Of a DNA stretch of 64,000 nucleotides, positions 33,768 through 42,779 are shown one piece after another (positions within the stretch are counted from its first letter, which is position 1; every line of letters starts with the position of its first letter). The notes beneath the pieces are model-generated. The model ran no database searches. It was not told where the DNA came from and saw only the letters and a list, made by a program, of their open reading frames with translations. The stretch comes from RUG572 sp964386385 (GTDB lineage: Bacteria; Verrucomicrobiota; Kiritimatiellia; RFP12; UBA1067): contig CAYLRN010000008.1 in the NCBI GenBank assembly GCA_964386385.1, positions 1-64,000 of the forward strand. The letters are read 5' to 3'. Both the position numbers and the translations under genes were made by a program.

Positions 33768-35018
33768 ATGAGAATCCTGCTTGTCCATAACTACTACGGC
33801 TCGTCCGCGCCGAGCGGGGAGAACGCGGTCTTCGAGGCGGAACGCGCCCTGCTGGAGCGGCACGGACATGACGTGGACGTCTTCACGCGCCATTCGGACG
33901 AGATCCGCAATGGCGGCGTCTTCGCGCGGCTGCGGGGTCTGGTCAAGGGCGCGTTCTGCACGGTCGCCAACCCGTTCGCGGCATGGGCGCTGGCGAGGAG
34001 GTGCCGCGCGTTCAGGCCCGACGTCGTGCATTTCCACAACGTGTTTCCGCTCGTCTCGCCGCTGGCGGTATGGGCGGCGAGCCGCCATGCGCCCGTCGTG
34101 ATGACGCTCCACAACTACCGCACGACGTGCGCGGCCGGCATTCCGATGCGGGACGGGAAGGTGTGTTCGCTCTGCCTCGACAGAAGAAGCCCGTGGAGCG
34201 CCGTCCGGCACGGGTGCTATCGCGGAAGCCTGCTCGCGACGCTGCCGCTTGCGCTCGGCATCGCGCTCTACCGCCGTCTGCTGCCGCGCTGGGCGTCGCG
34301 GTTCATCGTGCTGAGCGGATTCCAGAGGCGGAAGATGGCCGAATGCGGCTGGCCGGGAGAGAAGATCGCCGTGAAGGGCAATTTCGTGGATGCGTCGCGG
34401 CATGGCGTGGCGGAGGACTGCGCCACGCACAGGAAGAACCGGATTCTCTTCGCCGGACGGCTCTCGGACGAGAAGGGCGTGGCCACGCTGATCGAGGCGT
34501 TCCGGCTTTTGCGTGCAGATCCCCTCGGCAGCGCGGCCCTTTCCCCGATCCGTGTGTCCGCTCCCCGTCCTGGGGAGGTCAAAGGGCTGAAGCTTGTTCT
34601 GGTCGGCGACGGCGAAAGGCGTGGCGCGTATGAATCGCTTGCAGAAGGGCTGGACGTGGAATTCCTCGGCAGGCGGCCGAACGCCGTCGTGCGCAAGGCG
34701 ATGGCCGAGTCAAGGGCGCTTGTCATGCCGAGCGAATGCTGGGAGACGTTCGGGCTGTCCGCGGTGGAGGCGATGGCGGAGGGCACGCCCTGCGTCGTCA
34801 GCGACCTCGGCGCCCTGCCGGGAATCGTGCGGAACGGACGTCTCGGCGAGGTGTTCGCGGCGGGCGACGCGGAGGCTCTGGCCGCCGCCGTCGTCCGCCT
34901 GCTGTCCCGCCCCGACTACGCCGGACTGTGCCGCGCCGTGCGGCGCGAGGCGGAGACAGTGCATTCGGAAGAGGCGAACCATCGCCGGCTGATGGAGATC
35001 TACGCGGAGATTCTATGA
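33768..35018 (+). CDS. Group 1 (GT4) glycosyltransferase with an insertion
   Basis: 416 residues. Complete GT-B domains: MRILLVHNYYGSSAPSGENA, DVVHFHNVFPL, PVVMTLHNYRTTC, then NRILFAGRLSDEKGVATLIEA, LKLVLVGDGERRGAYE and SECWETFGLSAVEAMAEGTP with EX7E intact. Between the LIEAFRLLRAD helix and LKLVLVGDG there is a Pro/Ser-rich insertion of about 20 residues (around 252-272) not expected in the family, likely a surface loop. A Cys cluster (CSLCLDRR, RHGCYRG) in the N-domain could bind metal. Ends the GT run. Confidence 0.9.
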   Translation: MRILLVHNYYGSSAPSGENAVFEAERALLERHGHDVDVFTRHSDEIRNGGVFARLRGLVKGAFCTVANPFAAWALARRCRAFRPDVVHFHNVFPLVSPLAVWAASRHAPVVMTLHNYRTTCAAGIPMRDGKVCSLCLDRRSPWSAVRHGCYRGSLLATLPLALGIALYRRLLPRWASRFIVLSGFQRRKMAECGWPGEKIAVKGNFVDASRHGVAEDCATHRKNRILFAGRLSDEKGVATLIEAFRLLRADPLGSAALSPIRVSAPRPGEVKGLKLVLVGDGERRGAYESLAEGLDVEFLGRRPNAVVRKAMAESRALVMPSECWETFGLSAVEAMAEGTPCVVSDLGALPGIVRNGRLGEVFAAGDAEALAAAVVRLLSRPDYAGLCRAVRREAETVHSEEANHRRLMEIYAEIL

Positions 35019-35336
35019 GGTTTTCAACGCAGAGACGCAGGGAGGAGATGGCAGGGCGCGACGTCTCGTCGCGCCGCAGCGAGTTAGACGGCGGGGCGTG
35101 TGGACAGGCATCCGTTCTGCGCGGCGGCCGCATGGCGCTCAATTTGTGTCCACATGACAAAAAGTCCTTCGGCGAAAAAGTTCTTGTGCCTATGATGCCA
35201 AAAAAATCGGACGGCGCGAAAGGTTGGATCGCAGGGAACGTCTTTGACAGGCCACAACCCTCAACCGTGCAACCCTCAATGCAATCAAGGAGTTTCCAAT
35301 AGTCATGGAGAATGCTCGAAGGAACTGAGGCTGAAA
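35019..35336. other. Intergenic region with palindrome and direct repeat
   Basis: Holds a palindrome (35055-35075, one of the three REP-like elements), two direct copies of CAACCCTCAA at 35255-35264 and 35270-35279, and a weak TATGAT near 35191 as a possible -10. A short ATG frame at 35305 codes for 7 residues and is not a gene. No terminator of convincing strength follows the GT4 gene. Confidence 0.5.
35055..35075. repeat. REP-like palindrome, copy 1
   Basis: Perfect 9-base stem GGCGCGACG / CGTCGCGCC with TCT loop. Related elements occur at 41962-41982 and 63695-63718. All three sit after genes and share the core GGGCG...CGTC. Confidence 0.6.
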
Positions 35337-36077
35337 ATGATCGGCAAAGTAAGGACACGGCACTGGGACATGGCGGCGGCGACGTATGAGTCGCTGCTCG
35401 ACGAGATGGAGACGTGGCGGCGGTGGCGCGGCCGGACGCGGCTCGTATGCTTCTGCGACGCCAACGGCATCGCCGCCGGTTGGCGCGATCCGGAACTCCG
35501 CGCCGCATACCGGAAGGCCGACGCCGTGGTGGCCGACGGCGTCGCCGCCATGGGGCTTGCCGCCGTCAGCGGCGGACGTCTGCCCGGCCGCGTCATCGGC
35601 CCGGTCTTCTTCGCCAAGGCGATGGCGCACGGCGTCCCCCTCGGCTGGCGGCACTTCCTCTGCGGCACGAACGCGGAGACGCTTGCCGCGCTCAAGGCGA
35701 ACCTTGAGGCGCGGTTTCCGGGCGTCCGCATCGTCGGCGCGCATTCGCCCGAGTATTCGGACGACCCGAATCCGCCCCCATGCGCGGACTGCGATTTCAT
35801 GTGGGTGGCGCTGGGGTGTCCGAAGCAGGAGAAGTGGTGCGCCCGCCATCTGGAGGAGTTCGGCGCCGCGGCCGTGCTGCCGGTCGGCGCGGCGTTCGAC
35901 TTCCATGCGGGGACGCAGAGGCCCGTTCCGGCGTGGGTGCATCGCCTCGGCGTCTGCTGGCTCTGGCGCATCCTGACCGGCGGATGGCGCGTGTTGAGGC
36001 GAAACCTCCGCTGCGTTCCGCAGACCGCGTGGATCCTGCTGTGCGAGTTCGCGCGGGGAAAGGCGGTGCGGCGATGA
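35337..36077 (+). CDS. WecG/TagA/CpsF-family (GT26) glycosyltransferase
   Basis: 246 residues, standard for GT26. The core has CFCDANGIAAGWRDPELRAA, KADAVVADGVAAMGL, RHFLCGTNAETLAALKANLE, then CDFMWVALGCPKQEKW, ending GAAFDFHAGTQRPVPAWVHR with the RxPxW(V) tail, characteristic of UDP-ManNAc(A)-type transferases. Transfers a (N-acetyl)mannosamine-like residue to a lipid carrier, probably the first or second sugar of the repeat. GAGGCTGAAA lies before the ATG. Confidence 0.92.
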   Translation: MIGKVRTRHWDMAAATYESLLDEMETWRRWRGRTRLVCFCDANGIAAGWRDPELRAAYRKADAVVADGVAAMGLAAVSGGRLPGRVIGPVFFAKAMAHGVPLGWRHFLCGTNAETLAALKANLEARFPGVRIVGAHSPEYSDDPNPPPCADCDFMWVALGCPKQEKWCARHLEEFGAAAVLPVGAAFDFHAGTQRPVPAWVHRLGVCWLWRILTGGWRVLRRNLRCVPQTAWILLCEFARGKAVRR

Positions 36078-36118
36078 GACTTGTGGTGCGGCGAATTTCT
36101 GACGAAGGAGGAAAAGCG

Positions 36119-36559
36119 ATGAAGAAGGCGGTTGTGTTCATTGGGAGCGCCGCGGCGGTGGCGGAATGCGCGGCGGTGGCGGCGGCGCGGGCGGGCGGAC
36201 ACGACGTCGTCGTGCAGAAGGTCGACCCCGCGATGCTTGGCGGCGGGTGGTTAGGACGCTTTTTGGCGCGGCGGCGACTGCGTCGCGCGGCGGCCTCTGC
36301 CGGGGCGGACTCCCTTGTCTGTCTTGTGGAGCGTTCTGGCGACGTCGCATGGAAACCGTGGATGGTCTACGCTGCCGGTTCAGGTCTGCGTCCGATTGCC
36401 GCGCCCGTCCGCATGAAAGGCCTCGAGAACGTCGGAGGCGTCCGCAGCGGCGTCGCCGTCTATACACGACTGGAGACGGCGGCAGACCTGGCGGAGGTCC
36501 ATCGCGCCGCCTTGGCGGAAGTCCAGAAACTGGCCGTCGCGGCGCGAGCCGGTTTGTGA
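36119..36559 (+). CDS. Small hypothetical protein
   Basis: 146 residues, not recognised. The N-terminus VVFIGSAAAVAECAAVAA looks like the start of a nucleotide- or coenzyme-binding fold, followed by a basic stretch (RFLARRRLRRAA) and a C-terminal helix. GGAGG precedes the ATG at 36119; an ATGA-coupled start at 36074 is possible but adds only a basic linker. Last gene of the glycan run; may be a small partner of the GT26 enzyme. Confidence 0.6.
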   Translation: MKKAVVFIGSAAAVAECAAVAAARAGGHDVVVQKVDPAMLGGGWLGRFLARRRLRRAAASAGADSLVCLVERSGDVAWKPWMVYAAGSGLRPIAAPVRMKGLENVGGVRSGVAVYTRLETAADLAEVHRAALAEVQKLAVAARAGL

Positions 36560-36610
36560 AGGCAATGCGCTCCAGACGAACTCGGTTTCGTTCCGCCGTT
36601 GAAAAGGCGC

Positions 36611-36640
36611 TTGTTTGGAAAAAAAAAAAAATGCTATAAT
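36611..36640 (+). promoter_or_regulatory. Promoter with A13 tract in the spacer
   Basis: TTGTTT (36611-36616), 18-base spacer with thirteen As (36619-36631) and TGC, then TATAAT (36635-36640). Like the promoter at 18024, the spacer length hinges on a homopolymer. The leader before the next gene contains a GGAATC/GATTCC hairpin (36664-36694). Confidence 0.8.
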
Positions 36641-36723
36641 CGCCGCAAAATCGACCTGACTGGCGGAATCGCCCGCATGGGCGAGGCGGATTCCGGGAAC
36701 AGGATGAAAGCAAGGAGATTGGC

Positions 36724-39700
36724 ATGCGGCATGGTTCTTTCGGGACACTGGTGGGCGCTCTCGCGCTTTTCTTGGCGCTTGGCGCGGCGTCCGTCGCGGC
36801 GGGCGCGGAGGCGACCGTTTCCGCCGGCGTCCTTACGCTGGACGGGGTTGTCACGAACGTTGCTGCGGAGGCCGATCTAGGCGATGACATCTCGAAAGTC
36901 GTCATGAAGAACGGCGGCGGCGTGGCGTTTTCGTCAGGCGCAACGCTGGCGAAGACGTATGAGATCGCCGGCGACGGGCTTTCCGCCACGGGCGTCGTCT
37001 CCGTGGCGGACGGCGCAACGGTCGTCGCGTCGGCGGACGCCCTTGGGCGCGGAACGCTCGGACACGCGCTTGTGAAGAAGGGCGCGGGGACGCTGAAGCT
37101 CACGTCGCTCGGCGTCGTCTCCATTCCCACGCGCTGGGTCGTTGAGGAGGGTGTCCTCTGCACGGAAGGCTCCGATATGTTCGGCAACCACTCCTCGACA
37201 TCGACGAATCTCGTCATGGACGTGCGCGAAGGGGCGACGTACAGGAAGGACGGCTACCATTCTCCGATGGGTCCGCTGGAACTGACCGGCGGAAGGTTTG
37301 CGATGTCGGGTTCGGAGACCGCCGTCTGGGGATCCACCGCGTTTCGCGGCGGGGTCGTCGCCCATGCCTGCGAGAGCGTCTCGCGCATCGACGTAACGGG
37401 ACACGTCCATCTCAACCACGTCTACACGAACGTGCCGTTCACGGTCGAGCGCGGCGCGACGCTGGAGGTGCGCGGCATTCTCTCCGACGGCATGAACACG
37501 ACGCAGTACGACAAGGTGCCGAACCGCCTCGTCGTCTCCGGCGGCGGCGAACTGCGCCTGTACGGACACAGCCGGTTCACCGGCGGCGCGGAGCTGAACG
37601 ACGGCGCCTACGTCCTTGGCGCGGAGAACGCGCTCGGCACGGGGCAGGTCGCGGTGAAGGGCGAGGTTTCAATGGACGTCGCGGACGGCGTCGCCGTCGG
37701 GGTCGCGGACGTTTCGGCGATGACGCGCCTTGAAAAGCGCGGAGCCGGCTTCATCTGCATCTCCGACGACGCGCGGAGCGCGGGCGAGCTCGTCGTTGCG
37801 GAGGGCGGCGTGTCAGTGCCGTCGCCTGCCGCCCTGCCGGCGGCGACGACGTTTGCAGAGGGGACGGCGGTCGGGCTTGACGACTTCACGGCGGAGAACG
37901 TCGCGGCGGCGCTTGCGTCCCATCCCGGCATTGCGGCGGTCTACGCCATGAAGGACGCGGCGGTAGACGCGCTTGCGTTCGGCTCGCCCCGCGACAGCCT
38001 GACAATCGGCGTCTGGAGGGGTGCGACGCTTTCCGTCGGAGAGGTCTCCGGCGTTTCTGACCTGCGAATCGAGGGATGCGGCTGGACCGCGCTTGGGACC
38101 GTCGCGGACGGCACGGTCGTCCACGTCGGCACGAACTCCATCGTGCGCGTTCCGCAAGACGCGGCCGTGGCGGACGATTCCGCCGGCGCCGTCTACCGCG
38201 GCGACGCGACGGAGGCGACGCTCGGCTGCCTCCATCTGCCCGGCGGCGACTTCGCCGTCGACGTCCCGGCTGGCCTGACGCTCGTCGTGAAGTCCGTCAG
38301 CCTGGCGGACGGCGCGACGAAGGGCGCGCTGTTCAAGACCGGCGCGGGGACGCTGGTCCTTCCGTCCGGCAGGTCCGGCGCGTTCGGAAGCCTGTACGTG
38401 CAGGGTGGCGTCGCCGTCACGACGGCGTACGGCTCGATGGACGGCGGCGAGACGACGGTCTCCGGCGGCGCGACGCTCCGCATGGCCGCGTCGGTCACGC
38501 AGTACTGGTCTGTGAAAATCGACGGCGATGGGACGATCGACGTGCCGGACGGCGTGTCCGTCACAATGTCCTCCAACGTCTTCAACACTGCGAACGCGAC
38601 GTTCACGAAGACAGGCGCGGGGACGCTTTCGCTCAACGAGGGCATTCAGTCGAAGACGCAGGCCGAGAACGCGCACTGGATCGTCGCGGAGGGTACGCTG
38701 AAGCTGCCGGGGAGCGACATGTTCGGCTGGCATCGCGACTATCCGACGACGCGCCTTGAAGTCCTCTCCGGCGCCGTGCTGCAGTCTGACGGGCACAACG
38801 TCCTTGGCGACGTCACGCTGCGGGGCGGCACGCTCTTCAACCGGGCGTTCAACAACACGGCGACGAACACGCTGGAACGCCTCTACCGCTGGGGAGGGAT
38901 GTCGCTCAACGGCACGGTGACGGTCCTGCCGTCGCCCGACGGACGTCCCTCGCGCATCGACAGCGCGGCGTACGTCCTTCTGGGCAACTGCGCGTACGTG
39001 ACGGCGTTCGACGTGCGGGAGGGCGCCGTACTGGAAGTCGCGGCCCATCTCCAGCCGGGCGAGAACGAGGAGGCTACGGGCATTCGGACGACGGACATGG
39101 TCAAGGGCGGAGCGGGCGAACTTGTCCTGCTCAAGGCCTGCGGAGCGCAGGGGACGGTGCGCGTGCTGGACGGCGTCGTCACCCTCGGCCTCGACGCCAG
39201 GTTTGCGCCGGAGGCGACCCTTGACGTCTCGCCGGGCGCGAAGGTCCGTCTCATGGACGGCGCCCTCCTCGCGACGCGCACGACCGCGCCGGGCGCCTTG
39301 CTTGCGTCGGCCGACGTCTGGCTGGACGCCTCGCGCATCATCGCGTCGGACGGCGAGACGGTCTCGTCCGTCCCGAATCGCGGCACGGCGGGCGGCGAGT
39401 TCGCGCCGTTCACGTGGGCGACGTCGCCGCGCGTCCTGCCGGGGGCGCCGACGTTCGCGAAGAACGGCATCGACGGCAAGGGGGCTCTCGCGTTCAACGG
39501 CGGACAGGCGCTCGTGCTGCAGTCCTACACGAACCGGTCGACGGCGGTGGAGGTGTTCTTCGTCGGCGAGTGGTCGACATGGCGTCACTACTACTATGCC
39601 TCGCCGTTCTCGCTCGGCCGGCGCGGCATGACGTTGAACGACTACGGCGAGCGGGGAGGCGTGTCCTATCAGCACAAGCGGCATCGCAACGAGGCGACGG

Positions 39701-41550
39701 GGCAGAGCGAGGACATGGGACTTGGGACGTTCGTAACGCTGCCGTCCGACGTCAGGCTTACGATTCCGTCGCTGACGGCGAAGACGCCGTACTTCGTCAC
39801 GACTTCGCGGGGCGGCGGTACGATCAAGACGACCGCGTTCACGTCCGACGACGAAGGCGACGTGTCCGTTTCCGCCGCAGCGGACTGGCCGGTGGACGTA
39901 GACGTCGTGGCCGTCGGCGGACGCCTGGACCCCGGCGCGGAGGCGATCGTCTATTCCACCGCCGTCGGAAGCGACGGCTTCACGACGCATGGCGACAACC
40001 GAATGTTCATCGGCCGCGTCGGCGAGTTGATTGTCTTCTCGCGGACGTTGACGGACGACGAACGCGCGGCGGTGTCCGCCTACCTGAAGTCGAAATGGCT
40101 TGGCTCGTCGGCGCGGCCGGCGACCGCCGTGACGGCGAATGCCGCCGACGGCGATGGCGCTGCGGAAGAACGCCTAGGTCTGGCGTCCGTCACGGTGCCG
40201 GAAGGCGCGCGTGCGGCCGTGGCGGGGACGGTCGGGGCGCAGACGGGCGACGGGGCGTCAGTCGTCTTCGCGAAGGACGGCGCGGGGACGCTTGACTTCG
40301 TGGCGTCCGCCTCTGGCGCGGGCGTAGTCGCGGTCGACAAGGGGACGCTCGTCCTGCCGGAGGGCGGACGGGTTGCGTCGCGCGCGGACGTCTGGTTCGA
40401 CGCGACGGACGCCGCGGCGGTGGCGCTTGACGCGGACGGCAAGGTGGCGTCCGTCGCGAACAAGGGCCGCTGCGGCGGCGCCTTCGCGCAGGCGGCCGGC
40501 AGCTCGAACGCCGCCGTGCCGAGGCCGTCGTACGTGGCGGACGGCATCGGAGGCCGTCCTGCCGTCGCCTTCGACTCGAACTCGGCGCTCGTCCTTGATT
40601 CCTACACGAACGTCGGATGGCGCAGCCAGCACGTCTATGCGGTGATGCGCCGGACGCAGTGGAAATGCTATTGCGGGCCTTACAGCTTTTCAAGCGCGTC
40701 GGCGACGGCAAACGACAACAACGAGGCCGGGTCGACGCATCTTGAGGAGAACGCCCTGGAGAACGTGACGTTCTTCATGGGCAGCGGCGGGAGGGGGGAG
40801 TACTCGCGTGGCTACGATGCGACGGGCGTCGACCTTCTGCACGTCACGCACCAGTACCCTGTTCTCGGCATCTGCGCGTTCGAGCGGGCGGAGGACGACA
40901 CGAACAACGTCGCAATCTACCGTCTCCATACGGCCGCCTGCTCGAACGTCATTGACCGTCTCGCCCTCGGTGGACGCCTTGGCGGCGGCGGCGCAGTCCA
41001 GTGGCACGGCCTCGACAACGGCAACAACCGCATGTGGCATGGACGCATTGGCGAGTTCGTCGTCTTCCGCCAGCAGCTCAACCATTCGGAGGAATGCGCG
41101 CTTCTCGCCTACCTTCGGAAGAAGTGGCTGGACAAGGGCTCCGGCCCGGCCACGCCGCCGGCGTTCCTTTCGGGCGAGTACGGCGAGGGCGACCTGTCCC
41201 CGGCCGGGTTTGCGATGGCGGACGGCACGCGGCTCGTGCACGCGCAGTCCACCCGCGCGATCGCGTCTCTGGCGACGGAGGGGACTGTCGACTGGACGCG
41301 GGTCTGGGACGGCGCGTCCGGCGAGGGAATGTCGCTCTTCGACGTCTCCGGCGACACGTCGCTTTCCGCAATCCGCCTCGACTTCCGGCCAGGGGCGACG
41401 AGCGGCAAGGTTCTTGGGACAGCGGGCGAGGCCACCGGAAAGCCGAGCTGGTCCGTCTTCGCGGAGGGCCGCGCGTCGAGTTCCGCCGTGGTCCGGCGCG
41501 CCGGCGGCTGGTGGCTTTCGCCGTCAGGGACGATTCTCGTCTTCCGCTGA
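36724..41550 (+). CDS. Giant surface protein with beta-strand repeats and two LamG domains
   Basis: 1608 residues; signal peptide about 1-28 (ALALFLALGAASVAAGAEA). Residues ~30-860 are Gly/Thr-rich autotransporter-type beta-strand repeats, seen as VKKGAGTLKLT, FKTGAGTLVLPSG, FTKTGAGTLSLNEG and FAKDGAGTLDFVAS. Two LamG/concanavalin-like domains follow at about 863-1126 and 1220-1468, each ending GR(V/I)GE(L/F)(I/V)VF then a KKWL-type helix. The final ~130 residues end GWWLSPSGTILVFR. No autotransporter barrel is seen. Probably a cell-surface adhesin or glycan-binding protein, with expression set by the A13-spacer promoter. Confidence 0.8.
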   Translation: MRHGSFGTLVGALALFLALGAASVAAGAEATVSAGVLTLDGVVTNVAAEADLGDDISKVVMKNGGGVAFSSGATLAKTYEIAGDGLSATGVVSVADGATVVASADALGRGTLGHALVKKGAGTLKLTSLGVVSIPTRWVVEEGVLCTEGSDMFGNHSSTSTNLVMDVREGATYRKDGYHSPMGPLELTGGRFAMSGSETAVWGSTAFRGGVVAHACESVSRIDVTGHVHLNHVYTNVPFTVERGATLEVRGILSDGMNTTQYDKVPNRLVVSGGGELRLYGHSRFTGGAELNDGAYVLGAENALGTGQVAVKGEVSMDVADGVAVGVADVSAMTRLEKRGAGFICISDDARSAGELVVAEGGVSVPSPAALPAATTFAEGTAVGLDDFTAENVAAALASHPGIAAVYAMKDAAVDALAFGSPRDSLTIGVWRGATLSVGEVSGVSDLRIEGCGWTALGTVADGTVVHVGTNSIVRVPQDAAVADDSAGAVYRGDATEATLGCLHLPGGDFAVDVPAGLTLVVKSVSLADGATKGALFKTGAGTLVLPSGRSGAFGSLYVQGGVAVTTAYGSMDGGETTVSGGATLRMAASVTQYWSVKIDGDGTIDVPDGVSVTMSSNVFNTANATFTKTGAGTLSLNEGIQSKTQAENAHWIVAEGTLKLPGSDMFGWHRDYPTTRLEVLSGAVLQSDGHNVLGDVTLRGGTLFNRAFNNTATNTLERLYRWGGMSLNGTVTVLPSPDGRPSRIDSAAYVLLGNCAYVTAFDVREGAVLEVAAHLQPGENEEATGIRTTDMVKGGAGELVLLKACGAQGTVRVLDGVVTLGLDARFAPEATLDVSPGAKVRLMDGALLATRTTAPGALLASADVWLDASRIIASDGETVSSVPNRGTAGGEFAPFTWATSPRVLPGAPTFAKNGIDGKGALAFNGGQALVLQSYTNRSTAVEVFFVGEWSTWRHYYYASPFSLGRRGMTLNDYGERGGVSYQHKRHRNEATGQSEDMGLGTFVTLPSDVRLTIPSLTAKTPYFVTTSRGGGTIKTTAFTSDDEGDVSVSAAADWPVDVDVVAVGGRLDPGAEAIVYSTAVGSDGFTTHGDNRMFIGRVGELIVFSRTLTDDERAAVSAYLKSKWLGSSARPATAVTANAADGDGAAEERLGLASVTVPEGARAAVAGTVGAQTGDGASVVFAKDGAGTLDFVASASGAGVVAVDKGTLVLPEGGRVASRADVWFDATDAAAVALDADGKVASVANKGRCGGAFAQAAGSSNAAVPRPSYVADGIGGRPAVAFDSNSALVLDSYTNVGWRSQHVYAVMRRTQWKCYCGPYSFSSASATANDNNEAGSTHLEENALENVTFFMGSGGRGEYSRGYDATGVDLLHVTHQYPVLGICAFERAEDDTNNVAIYRLHTAACSNVIDRLALGGRLGGGGAVQWHGLDNGNNRMWHGRIGEFVVFRQQLNHSEECALLAYLRKKWLDKGSGPATPPAFLSGEYGEGDLSPAGFAMADGTRLVHAQSTRAIASLATEGTVDWTRVWDGASGEGMSLFDVSGDTSLSAIRLDFRPGATSGKVLGTAGEATGKPSWSVFAEGRASSSAVVRRAGGWWLSPSGTILVFR

Positions 41551-42030
41551 TGGCCGGCCGGTCTGCCGGCTACGCAGTTCCTCGCGTCTCTTTCCGCTTT
41601 CCATGCCCCAGCGGGTCTCGAACACAACCGCCGTTTTCCCACCGCCTGGATGTTCGATGTACCTTCGCGGCTCGTTGGGCGATTTTTGCGGAAGCCACTC
41701 TCGCGTGTCCTCCTCTTCGTAGAACGGTCTCTCGGCGAATGGGTCATCGGGATTCCAGATCGGCACGGGCCGTTGAGGAAGACCATTCCGCTCTCGGTCA
41801 GAGTCAAATTCATTCCGTGTTTCCTCTTGATGACGGCATCCTCGGTCATGTTCCATTCTGACACATATGCTTTTTCCATTTGCCGCTGTCACGGTTGCAG
41901 AAGACGGCGCGACGGGGACGTCGCGCTCTACCGATATGCAATTCACGTGCCGATGCGGTAGGGCGGGGCGTCCCGCCCCGCCGTTTGCGCACTTTCGGAC
42001 GGCGGCGAGAACCTTGTCTCTGAAAATCAT
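41524..42030 (-). pseudogene. Possible decayed minus-strand gene
   Basis: Two overlapping minus frames look protein-like: one from the ATG at 41877-41879 through TESGMVFLNGP, then a shifted frame with IWNPDDPFAERPFYEEED and RRYIEHPGGGKTAVVFETRW. A -10 TATAAT on the minus strand (42037-42042) sits 6 bases before an ATG (42030) whose frame begins MIFRDKVLAAVRK, then meets the REP palindrome. The pieces suggest a gene broken by frameshift and repeat insertion, but each block is short and the assignment is weak. Confidence 0.25.
41962..41982. repeat. REP-like palindrome, copy 2
   Basis: Perfect 9-base stem GGCGGGGCG / CGCCCCGCC with loop TCC, inside the suspected decayed gene. Same geometry as the palindrome at 35055-35075. 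Confidence 0.6.
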
Positions 42031-42111
42031 GCAGGCATTATATCGTCTGGAACGTCTTGTGCCAATTTGCGTCAATGCGCCGATAAAGGCGGAGTGCGTT
42101 TCGGGAAGTGG

Positions 42112-42139
42112 TTTTCGGCATTCGGCATTATGCCGAAAA
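42112..42139. promoter_or_regulatory. Nested inverted repeat upstream of toxin-antitoxin promoter
   Basis: Arms TTTTCGGCAT (42112-42121) and ATGCCGAAAA (42130-42139), with a second palindrome TTCGGCAT-T-ATGCCGAA (42121-42137) nested on the right. It ends about 30 bases before the -35 of the toxin-antitoxin promoter. Antitoxins of this type repress their own promoter, so an operator is plausible. Confidence 0.4.
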
Positions 42140-42168
42140 CGGCGGACGGACGCCGCTATCGCCCTGAC

Positions 42169-42197
42169 TTGACCTTGTCCGAGAAAAGCGCTAGAAT
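42169..42197 (+). promoter_or_regulatory. Promoter of the toxin-antitoxin operon
   Basis: TTGACC (42169-42174), 17-base spacer, TAGAAT (42192-42197). Predicted start about 42204; AAAAGGAG precedes the ATG at 42234. Confidence 0.7.
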
Positions 42198-42233
42198 CAG
42201 CGCTGTTTTCAGCACAGGAAAAGGAGCGAGAAA

Positions 42234-42485
42234 ATGGAGATGACGATTCCGGCGCAGGAAGTGAAGCGGCGTGGGATGAGCGTGATGAACGAAAGCCTGG
42301 CGAAAGGTCCGGTCTGGGTGATCAGCGGCAACCGCCCCAGATACGTGGTGATGCTCGCCGACGATTTCCGCCGGATGCGGCACGAGGCGTTCGTGCAGGG
42401 CGTGCGCGAATCCGAGGCCGAGCATCGCGCGGGCCTTGGACGCGAGACGTCCGTGGATGAGTTGATGGAGGCGTTCGATGAATGA
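42234..42485 (+). CDS. Antitoxin of a RelE-type toxin-antitoxin pair
   Basis: 83 residues. The N-terminal part (TIPAQEVKRRGMSVMNESLA and PVWVISGNRPRYVVML) resembles Phd/YefM-type DNA-binding antitoxins, and the tail (ETSVDELMEAFDE) is the acidic helix that would wrap the toxin. It overlaps the toxin gene by 8 bases. Likely autoregulates from the promoter at 42169. Confidence 0.8.
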   Translation: MEMTIPAQEVKRRGMSVMNESLAKGPVWVISGNRPRYVVMLADDFRRMRHEAFVQGVRESEAEHRAGLGRETSVDELMEAFDE

Positions 42486-42768
42486 GGGTTCAGGCTACAG
42501 GCTCATTCAGACGCCGCATTTCGACCGGTCGTACAGGCGATTCGCGAAGAAGCATCCGGAATTGAAAGAGGTCGCGCGGACGACGTTCACTGCGCTGCAA
42601 ACCGATCCTTTCGCGCCGGCGCTGCGCTTGCACGAACTTCAGGGGACGCTCAAGGGCAGGCAGGCGGTTAGTCTGACCTATGCCTACCGAATCGTGCTGT
42701 GTGTGGAGGTGACGGAACGCGAGGTGATTCTGCACGACATCGGCACGCACGATGAAGTCTACGGGTGA
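42478..42768 (+). CDS. RelE/YafQ-type mRNA interferase toxin
   Basis: 96 residues, typical RelE fold: FDRSYRRFAKKHPELKE, ALQTDPFAPALRLHELQG, LKGRQAVSLTYAYRIVLCV and the diagnostic ending IGTHDEVYG. RelE-family toxins cleave mRNA in the ribosome; whether this one is active is not shown. Translationally coupled to the antitoxin. Confidence 0.88.
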   Translation: MNEGSGYRLIQTPHFDRSYRRFAKKHPELKEVARTTFTALQTDPFAPALRLHELQGTLKGRQAVSLTYAYRIVLCVEVTEREVILHDIGTHDEVYG

Positions 42769-42779
42769 TGTGGCGATTA

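Noticed and set aside
35305..35328. Seven-codon frame before the GT26 gene
   Set aside because: Too short and without special codons or structure to be a leader peptide; may be incidental.
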